A stretch of 64,000 nucleotides of DNA from Gnetum montanum (Eukaryota; Streptophyta; Gnetopsida; Gnetales; Gnetaceae): NCBI GenBank assembly GCA_015680685.1, contig MNCI01016246.1, positions 173,048 through 237,047 on the forward strand, given 5' to 3'. The position numbers were made by a program, and so were the translations under genes. The notes below the pieces were generated by a model. That model did no database searches and was not told where the DNA came from. It worked only from the letters and a program-made list of their open reading frames with translations. Of this stretch, positions 56,040 to 64,000 are shown one piece after another. Each line of letters begins with the position of its first letter. Within the stretch, counting starts at the first letter, position 1.

Positions 56040-57000
56040 ATAAAAAAATTTTATGAATAATATAAGGTCCTTCCCATAGAATTTGGAATTTCATACATTA
56101 GGGTACATGCACAGGATTCTAGTAGAGAACCTTATCTCTTGGTTGAAATTAAACTTTCCTTATTTTGACATCATGATATTATTTGTTGTGTGCCTTGTGC
56201 ACTTCATTTATGAACAAGACTACTAATCAATTTTCTTCTAGCATATCTAACATCATTAATCTTTTCCTCTTGGCCAAACTCAAATCAAGGTCAAGTTCAA
56301 AAGTTGTTGAAAGTGTACAGATCTCTGCTTGTATAGGAGGAGTTGGAAGTTTCTTGTACACTAACTCATAAGGGAAATAATAGATATGAATTTCCATGTT
56401 AACTAATAAGCCCAAAGGGCATCATTAAGTTTGGTGGTCTAGTCTTTCCTATACTTACTAATTGTATGAGTTAGTATTTTAGTTATTTCCCTATTAGTAA
56501 TCTCTACTTGATTGTTAGCTTGGGGATGGTATCGAGTTGTGAGTTTGTGTTCTACCCCCAAGCATTGCATAAATTTTTGAAAATAAGCACCTATAAAATA
56601 CATTCCATTATCATAAATTAATACCTTTGGCATACCAAACCTATTTACCAAATTTTGTTGAACAAACTATGTCACTATAGAGGATGAACAATTGATAACA
56701 GCAATGGATTCAATCAACGTCGTGCAATAGTTAACAATGACGATGATGTACGCCTTTCTATTGGACATGGGATTAATGGACCCCATGAATTCAATGCTCC
56801 AAAGATCAAAAAGCTCTAGTAGTTGAATGCACTGTTTGAGTCATTCCATTCATGCAATTATTCCTCCACCTCTTTAGCATATATCACATGAATAGAAGAA
56901 TTTATGGACATCCTTAAAGATCGTTAGCCAGTAATATCCTACAATGAGGATTTTAATGGTCCTCCTCCTCCCAACATAGTGGGCCCCACAAGGGCCTTCA
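56040..57000 (-). pseudogene. Element D integrase, Athila-like
   Basis: The blocks ILIVGYYWLTIFKDVHKF, CDIC, SIEFMGSINPMSN, AYIIVIVNY, FGMPKVLIYDNGMYF and TTRYHPQANNQVEITNREI follow the B integrase closely. The first catalytic Asp is present in changed context: SIEFMG, where B has GIDFMG, so an Asp-to-Glu change is likely at that position. Later LNDALWAY and KLPTPPIQAEIC match the Athila C-terminal core. Stops interrupt it. Confidence 0.85.
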
Positions 57001-57189
57001 TGCGCATCTTGGAGAACTCAAAGTTTATTAGCATCAAGTACATACCATTGTACCAAGTCATCAACAAAACCCTTGTAGAGATTACCCTTGATTTTCATGT
57101 AGTGTTTATCCTCGTGAAGAAACTATTGTTTCTTCCTACAATCTTATACATGTGGCATCTCCTAAGTGAGTAGGTAGAAGAGGATGTGA

Positions 57190-58640
57190 TCATATCAATA
57201 GGAATATTTAGGATTTTGAACTTCAAAAGCTCCAGCAAAGAGAAGTTTGTCTAGAATTTGATCAAATAATGATCCTTCATCCTTCTTGTTGTCCCATTAT
57301 AACTTATACAAGTCATCAATGACAACATTCTTAGTCCCCTTTTTGTCCATCATAGTAAGGTCAAACTCTTGAAGAATCACTAGCCACCATATGACATGAG
57401 GGCTCACTATTGGTTTGTTCATGAGGAACCAAATAGTATTGTGTTTGGTGTGCACAAAAACTTAATATCCAAGCACATAGTGCTTGAATTTCTCTAAGGC
57501 ATACACCACTGTTATGAGCTCCTTTTCAGTGGTGGTGTAATTCAGTTGTACACCCACAATGCTTCGGCTTGCACAATGGATGTAGTAGGGACATTTTTAA
57601 TCATCCAATTGTGTAAGCATGACCCCCAAAGCATAATTGGATGCATCAGTCATGATGTATAGTGGACTAGACCAATCAGGGGCCTATAGAATTGGAGTTT
57701 CTATGAGCTTCTATTTTAATTTTTGAAATGCTCTATCGCATTTCATGGTCCAAGTGAAAGATCCATCCTTCTTTGTGAGTTTCACCAATTGTTTAGTGAT
57801 TTTTGAGAAGTCCTCGATGAAACACCTATATTAACTAGTGTGGCCAAGGAATGACCTTACATAGTTACTATTTTTACTTATCTGGTGATTTTCTAGATGA
57901 TTTATACTTTTTCCAGTGCACCTCGATCCCTTTAATAGAAATTCTATGTCCCAAGACAATGCCTTCTGGGACCATCAAATGGCTCTCTTTCCAATTGATC
58001 ATTAAATTTATCTCTACACACATTTGAATTATTTACTTAAGATGGTCCAAGACTTCCTTAAATGTATCCCCATAGGTAGAAAAGTCATCGATGAAGACTT
58101 CTATCCCACTACTAATTAGTTATTGAAAGATATTGAGGACCAACCATTGGAATATAGTAAGGGCATTGCACAAGCTAAAGGACATCTTCTTGTATGTAAA
58201 AGTCCCAAAGAACTTGTGAATGTCATTTTGGCTTAGTCTTATGGTGCTATCTAGATTTGGTTATAGCCATTATAACCATCCTAGAAACTATAATAGTAAT
58301 GCTTTGATATGTTGTCCTACACCTAGTCCACAAATGGCAATGGAAAGTGGTCTTTCTAAGTTTCCATGTTCAATAGTCAACAGTCTATGCAGACTCTTTA
58401 TTTTTCTTTTTTCTTTAGAACAATAATGAGTGGACTAACCCATTTACTATTCACAATTGGGTAGATAAACCTAGCCTTGAGGAGTTGTTCAATCTCCTCC
58501 TTGACCACCTACTTAAGTTTGGGGTTTAATCATCATTGTAATTTCCTCTTTATCTAGATGGAGGAGTCTATGTAGATATGGTGATATCATATCAATGAAT
58601 CTATTCCTGTAAATTCATGATATGACCAAGCAAAGATTGT
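57190..58640 (-). pseudogene. Element D reverse transcriptase and RNase H, Athila-like
   Basis: The lead-in FAWSYHEFTGID is followed by VVKEEIEQLLKARFIYPI, WVSPLIIVLKKK, DHFPLPFVD and the catalytic FIDDF (58095-58081). Then come VEINLMINWKESHLMVPEGI and VLGHRISIKGIEV. The RNase H part (57800-57200) shows FTWTMKCDRAFQKLK, MTDASNYALGVMLTQ, NYTTTEKELITVVYALEKF and VFVHTKHNTIWFLMNKP. The Asp pair of the RT site is intact. Stops occur throughout, for example in the CID-to-HFPLP region. Element B has lost this part. Confidence 0.88.
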
Positions 58641-59099
58641 TGATCATTTGTCTATCACAATCAAAAATTTCTATTTTTGTTCAGAAGAAAGTTTAGCATT
58701 AATGATCACTAACTTGCCATTATTGAGAAAAGCATATTCCATGCCTACTAATAGGACCTTTAGTTCAAGGGTCTCTTGCTTGAATTTTTCAGGGATCTCC
58801 AACTCTCCCCAATCCATTTCCCTTTTCTCATTGGAAATTTGGCGATGGAGCTACTCCATTTTCTCTATGCTTTCAACATAGGTGCTGGTAAGGCTCTTAG
58901 TTAGTTCCATGTGTATGGTTGATTTATTCTAATCATATGTTATTAGTCATTGGGTACCTTCTTATATTGTGACTATTCCAAACATGCACCTTTGAATCAC
59001 TGTTGTTTTAGCACATTGATTACATGCTTAAAGTGATGTGTCTTTGATGGTCCATTGTTTCTGCACACAATGGCATCCTATGTCACTATATGAAATGCA

Positions 59100-59839
59100 T
59101 GGAACTCTTTTCTTCTCAACTTTACCAAATTTATTTTCCTAGAAAATTTCCAAGGAAAGATCTTTGATCCCCATCCTAACATCTATTGTTCTTAGCCATG
59201 TCCTTTCCATAATGATAAGGAAATCCCCCTTACAATTTTTAACATGGATCACTAGGAAATCAGCAGGATAGGACCATCCATAGATAATGGTCACAATGTC
59301 CTCCACTAATCCCAAAGGGATAGTGATGGACTGATCCAACTCTAATCTAATGTTTCTCTTTTTCAAAGGAGGAAAGCTCCAAGCATTGTACTTTTCAATG
59401 AAAATCAAGTTGACACTAGAACCTAAATCCAAGAGAATCTTACATGGTTCATTTCCTGCAATCTATAAGTAGATGAGGAGACTTCCAATATCAAATCATT
59501 TTCTAGGAAAGTCGCTGGCCTTTATCTAATCTATATCCACATGGATCAACATGCAGTGTGGACTTGGGAAGATGTTTGGTTTGAAGTTAACTCAGTAGAA
59601 TTTTCAAAGGTAGGAGCAATATGGTTGATAGCGACATGTGTTTTCAAGGGTTTCGTGGGGTTGCTAGTTCTAAAGAATGACCTTTTACAAGGCTTGGGTT
59701 TAGGACCACTTGAATGGATATTTAGCTATAAATTCACTACCCTTGTGACATTTCCTTACTATGGATACATGGGAATTTCACCCTACATGAATGAAACATG
59801 TGACAAGGGTGTAGTTGTTTGTGGTGTAGGAGTTGATTA
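59100..59839 (-). pseudogene. Element D gag tail and aspartic protease
   Basis: The protease frame 59432-59139 starts MDLGSSVNLI and shows the DLG-S-SVN motif with the catalytic Asp, then ELDQSITIPLGLVEDIV, YPADFLVIHV and a block FLIIMERTWLRT that takes the place of LILGRPFL. Length and order fit Athila proteases. Upstream (59839-59470) the frame is Pro-, Thr- and Asn-rich with KPKPCKRSFF, comparable to KCPFFKHGHRKG in the gag tail of A. Element E cuts it at 59839. Confidence 0.78.
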
Positions 59840-60716
59840 TGATGAAACATGTTTTTTTCATCAACTTCAATGTTGGGTATCTGATGTTGGAGCCTCGACA
59901 TCGAGTATCTGACATCGGAGTCCAAATGTGACATTAGGTATCCAATGTCGAGGGGTATACACTAGCCCATAAATATAGCACCTAGGCTCCCGATTTGGTA
60001 TGAGTTTGCATTAGTTTTTCCTAGTTTTATCAATAGAGTAGTCGAATTCTTACAATTTTATTCCATAATCCTAGAGAACAGCCAGTGAGTGCCCATAGAG
60101 TGGATCTAAGTTAGTTGTACGAAGTCTTATTTGAGTGGCAATATACCTGGACAAATTCCATGAATGGTAATGAGATTGAGATTAATTCTTATTCATTGAA
60201 ACACTTTGAGTTAGATTAGATTTACTTTCCATGCAATTTACTTTTCATGTACTTAGTTAATATTTACATTTTCATGCATGTTAATTAACTAAGCACAAAG
60301 TACGATTGCTTCAAGCATGCATATGACTCTTGGTAATCTTAGCAATGCTTAACGTTTGGTAACCTAGCAACATTTTATGTGTTCAAAATGTGCACAGGAA
60401 GTGGAATCAGATACTTACATTAGGGTAGTTGATCATTAATTAGCAATTAGATTACTTGAATTGATTATAAATTGAGTTTCAACCTATTGTTAATCATAGA
60501 ACAATAAAATATAAAATAATAAATATCATATGCCTCACTCTAGACTAAACCATACATGACAAAGCTACCACTAATCCAAGTGGAAAGATAACAAATTACA
60601 ATCAAGTCATAGCAATTTAGATTCCACAACTAGTCCCATCCATAAAATTCAACCAAATCATGCGTGAATGCTTATGATTTGTATGGTTGGATGTAGGGGT
60701 ACCTCATCACTCATCA
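59840..60716 (+). repeat. Element E 5' LTR
   Basis: This 877-bp LTR begins TGATGAAACATG and ends CATCACTCATCA. U3 holds repeats of GGTATCTGATGTTGGAG / CGACATCGAGTATC type (59875-59955), then ATAAATATA at 59969-59977. The start was placed by analogy with C (TGATGAACCATG). Confidence 0.82.
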
Positions 60717-60717
60717 T

Positions 60718-60735
60718 TGGCATTGTTATCATGGA
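60718..60735 (+). other. Primer binding site of element E, decayed
   Basis: The plus strand reads TGGCATTGTTATCATGGA one base after the LTR. It aligns with the tRNA-Asp-type site of A (TGGCACCGTTGCCAGGGA); only about 11 of 18 positions pair with tRNA-Asp. Confidence 0.75.
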
Positions 60736-60848
60736 TGGTGCTAGTTATCTAGATTAGTTATATTATATATGATCGTTGCAAAGGTATTAATGACCTAGAT
60801 CTTAGAAAACATTAATATTTTAAGTCACACACATTGTTAGACAAAACC

Positions 60849-63272
60849 ATGTCTTCTTCACATAGGAACAATAATGCATTGTATGATGAGAACACTTGTA
60901 GGAGAAATGATAGGATATATACTAAAGAAAATTGGAGTGAACAACCTCAAGCATGGATTTTCTATGCTCATTTAGACCCTTACTACACTCAAAGACTATG
61001 TCCAACTAAAGTAGACAATCCTAGAAGATATGGAGTAAATCCTAGATCGAGAAGGGCTTCAAGGCCTAAGACCTCCTCTAAACATAGACAAGATAAATCA
61101 AGGGACCATGGGAAGAACTATAGAAGCCATGATGATTCTTCTAGCTCCTCATCTTCCTCTTCCTTTTCAATGTCTAGTTCTGATGAAGATGAACGTAGGT
61201 ATTGAGATAAATCTTCACTACAACGTCAAGAAAAAAATAGAAATCAAACCCAAGGGCAAAATCAAAGACATCACCATGAGCATAGTCAAGATTTTCATAA
61301 TCAAATAAATGGAAATGGAAATTTTCATCACAGCGTGTCTGATGATGATGAACCCTTATTGGCCACTAAGAGCTTGATGTAGATCACAGAGGCAATTAAG
61401 ATACCTCACAAGCATCACAAGTCACCTACCTAGGCTTAAGATGAATAATATTCCTACGTTTGTGGAAGGCTATGATTCTAATCTACAACATCATCTACAA
61501 GCCTTTCATGATGCCTCTACCTTATACAACATTAAAAGTGGATGGAAAAAGCTTAAGCTCTTTCCTAGGACACTAATCGACAAAGCTGAAAGTTGGTATA
61601 GATCATTAGAACCAAGTTCCATTCACCAGTCATCCACAATGCTAGAACTTTTTAATGAAAAATACAAAACCTATGTGAGAGTGTCCAACCTAAGAAAAGA
61701 AATCCAAAAGTGGAAGTAAGAAAATCATGAAGCCTTGGAAGTGGCCTTAGAAAGATACTATTCGCTACTACATAGATGCCCAAGCCATGGTTTCTTTAAG
61801 GAAAGGAAAATTTTCACATCATAGATGGCCTTCATAATAAAACAAGGGAGATCCTTGGGATGTATGCTCCAAGTCAATTATATGAGCTACGAATCCATCA
61901 AATCTAAGAGTTAATCAAGCGTGTGGTGAAAGAAGAAGGAGAGCTATATAGACAAGAGAATGTAGAGGAAAATAACTAGGACCCGACTTTGCAAAAGAAA
62001 AGCTTCCATATATATGATAAGGAAAAAGAGGTAACTCTCAATGAGATGATTTTACAACAAACCTTGCCAGTAAAAAATTCTCTCATTAAGCTTGAAGCAA
62101 AGTTGCTTAAGATGTTAGAACTGATGAATGAGAAAGTTAAAACTTGCGAAGAAATCATAGAGCATAGAGTAGTGTAAAATGAATCAAGTAATCACAACAA
62201 AAGAAGGAAAAAGAACCAAGAAACAACTAGGAACACTTTTCAGCAAAAAGGAAAAATGGCTGAAGAAAGTCAGGCAATAGAATCAACCACAGACAAAGAT
62301 AATGGATATGACATCTATGTATATGACCATCCGAAGGGCAATTGCCCAATCTTGTTACATCTACATAAGAGTTGGGTCGGGGCATTAAATCCAAAGTTTG
62401 TATAGAAGTACATGCCCAAGAGATTTTCTCTTCTACACAATAATTATAGACAACCCCAGAACCAACGATAATATCTTAGGCAAACTTATTACTAGCCTCA
62501 ACACTAGCATCAACCGTAGTGGCAACAACCATAGTCGTGGGGGAGGCCACCACCAAACTAGCCCTATCCTTCCTACCAATCGAACCCACATGGATATTAT
62601 GTTCAACACAGTGTTTCACCAACTAGTTTTACTTCCTCTACGTCAGATCACTACTACCACTCTCCCAAATATCACTATCCCACAACATCTTATATGAGAT
62701 TACCACCTCACACCTCTCATCCTACATCATATCCTTAATATTCTCATACTCACCTCCATCATATGTCACCTCCAACAACATAGGAAGGTTCAACATCACA
62801 ACATCAATGAGATAATGCGACTTGTGCTATGAACATACACGTAAATGATAATGCTAGTAGATCTCAACCAAAGTTTCAAAAACGTCCCTTCTAAAGGAAA
62901 GGTCGTAAGCTGAAGCAAAACGCTCATGGACCTACTACATCACCTGAAATAGCACCAAGCCAATCTGATGTAACTACCTTCCTCACAAAAATGATGTCTC
63001 CTAATTATACACAAAAGCCAATAACCATCACGACTCCAACACAAGACATAAATGATAAACCTATCATTGTGGAGAGACACAAGAATCCATGCATCACCAA
63101 TAATGATAAAGGATGTAGTTGTGGGCCGAAAGTTCAAAATATTAACACAGCCCCTACACCGACCCACCATAAAGTTCAGGAGCAAGTGTGTGAGCAAAAG
63201 CCAAACTATGCAGTAGCCACTAAACTAGAAAACACCCAGTGGCTTGAAAATGAGAATTTAAAGCTATCTTAA
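60849..63272 (+). pseudogene. Element E gag
   Basis: The start MSSSHRNNNALYDEN at 60849 aligns with the gag start of A. A Ser-rich stretch follows (61128-61180). The capsid core (61441-61900) reads NLQHHLQAFHDASTLYNI, LKLFPRTLIDKAESWYRSLE, ARVSNLRKEIQKWK-like and LERYYSLLHRCPSHGFF. At the zinc-knuckle position E has DIYVYDHPKGNC where A has CNICLYNHPKGQC, so both first Cys residues are lost. A Pro/His/Tyr-rich tail (62380-62800) and a last part ending WLENENLKLS (62991-63272) follow. Stops and shifts are present. The C-terminal end differs from that of A and C. Confidence 0.82.
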
Positions 63273-64000
63273 ATATGCATGGAAGTAACTGATTTGCTTA
63301 TCAGTTCTAGAATTTTCTAAGTCTTCATATTTTTTCCATTTCTTAATATTTTTCTCTTTTCTTGAGTCATTCTCTTTATGTTTTATGAATGACTTTTATG
63401 TTTTTATTAATAAAATTGCGAAGTCATGATGCAAAAGTCAACGCTATGTGTTGGGTTCTTGTGCTATGCTATCAAGATGATTGAGTAAGTAATTAGGTAA
63501 AGTAGTGAGACCACCTCATCCATCCCTCAAGTTCTCTGAATAAAAGGTCTTTTTTATGGAAACAATTTGGTTCTTCTTTTATGAAACTAAAATTAATCAA
63601 TGATCATTATACCTTGAAGAAAGAGGGAATGACCAAGAGGAAATGGAAAAAGGTGTGACCTCAAGGGGACTTGTTGGATTCTCTTCTTGACTTCCTTGAT
63701 GTGGTTTATAACTCCTCTTGGAATGTATCATCACTCCTCTATTGACCAATAAAAAGGAAGCTTTGTCTTTGCATGGTATGATTCCCATCCAAAAAAAAAG
63801 AACAAAAAAACATTAAAAAATAATAAACAATTATGGAAATTCAAAACACACCCCTTATACATAATAATGGGCTACGAGCACTAGTTATGGGGTTGGAAAG
63901 ACATGTTACCCATGCCTGAAGGCACCCCTCTAACTAAGGTTGTTCCTTCCTTCTTCTTTTTTCTTCACTTTTTGAAGTGATGATTGTTCTTTGAGGTGGT
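63273..64000 (+). other. Element E spacer
   Basis: T-rich DNA after gag is followed by the shared block AGGTGTGACCTCAAGGGGAC (63649) and further spacer sequence known from A, C and D. No pol-like frame is seen up to the window end. Confidence 0.7.

Larger units (their letters stand above)
50152..59839 (-). mobile_element. Element D: Athila-like retrotransposon with pol and ORF2
   Basis: In minus-strand order: gag tail and protease (59839-59100), RT and RNase H (58640-57190), integrase (57000-56040), spacer, internal promoter, ORF2 (53995-51222), polypurine tract and 3' LTR (50985-50152). It is interrupted by element E at 59839, so the main gag and the 5' LTR should lie beyond E outside the window. 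D shows the full order pol-spacer-ORF2-LTR and so acts as the reference for the pol-less elements A, C and E. Confidence 0.88.
59840..64000 (+). mobile_element. Element E: relative of A, running off the right edge
   Basis: 5' LTR (59840-60716), primer site, gag (60849-63272) and the first part of the family spacer are present on the plus strand. After gag comes spacer, not pol, as in A and C. It is inserted in the gag tail of D; the flanking 5 bp are GATTA, and the matching copy would lie outside the window. Confidence 0.85.

Noticed and set aside
59541-59912. Plus-strand frame of 123 codons
   Set aside because: It runs antisense to the gag tail of D and across the E LTR start, so it joins two unrelated elements by chance.
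62940-63197. Minus-strand frame of 85 codons
   Set aside because: Antisense shadow of the E gag C-terminal part.

Overview
This is a plant nuclear window built almost entirely of decayed LTR retrotransposons, with the 5' end of one host gene at its left edge. The window is AT-rich. It holds a spliced receptor-like-kinase fragment with a malectin-like ectodomain, Ty3/gypsy elements of Athila-like and Tat-like type, nested insertions and heavy decay (stops, frameshifts, many transitions). I found no bacterial, organellar, rRNA, tRNA-gene or CRISPR signal. A seed plant with a large, repeat-rich genome, possibly a gymnosperm, fits, but the sequence alone does not fix the species. Layout: 1-1467 (-) malectin-like receptor kinase, exons 1-3, frameshifted. 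1468-3740 AT-rich intergenic with small duplications. 3741-18527 a pair of about 0.6 kb terminal direct repeats around 5 kb of non-coding DNA (element Z); the right repeat is split by element A. 9424-17974 (-) element A, complete: two LTRs, CCATG target-site duplication, tRNA-Asp-type primer site, gag, spacer, an env-position ORF ('ORF2'), and no pol. 18528-21259 AT-rich, nothing recognised. 21260-25488 (-) element B, Athila-like, with 3' LTR, shortened ORF2, spacer and integrase, cut at 25488. 25489-43990 (-) a Tat-like element with long LTRs, gag, protease, RT, two RNase H regions and integrase; an intron-bearing gene lies on the opposite strand between protease and RT (about 32.2-36.75 kb). 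43991-50151 (+) element C, a 5'-truncated relative of A. 50152-59839 (-) element D, a relative of B with protease, RT/RNase H, integrase, spacer, ORF2 and 3' LTR. 59840-64000 (+) element E, a relative of A with 5' LTR, primer site, gag and start of spacer, running off the window and inserted in the gag tail of D. A, B, C, D and E form one family by their LTR ends and shared 1.5-2 kb spacer. B and D carry pol. A and C go from the end of gag straight into the spacer, and E seems to do the same, so they look like an established pol-less series that would depend on B/D-type partners. All copies in which the region is visible (A, B, C, D) place ORF2 after the spacer. In each, a splice acceptor sits directly in front of the ORF2 ATG, and in A, C and D a TATA motif lies about 440-530 bp upstream, in A and C preceded by LTR-like GATATC palindromes. 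This suggests that the env-position ORF is made from its own promoter as a spliced RNA. The Tat-like element shows a second unusual arrangement: an antisense gene with its own TATA box, five short GT-AG introns and a coiled-coil C-terminus, with palindromic TACGCTA hairpins in its promoter and one intron. The same hairpins recur about every 200 bp in the U3 of that element's LTRs. All similarity statements come from reading by eye; no alignment or database search was run.
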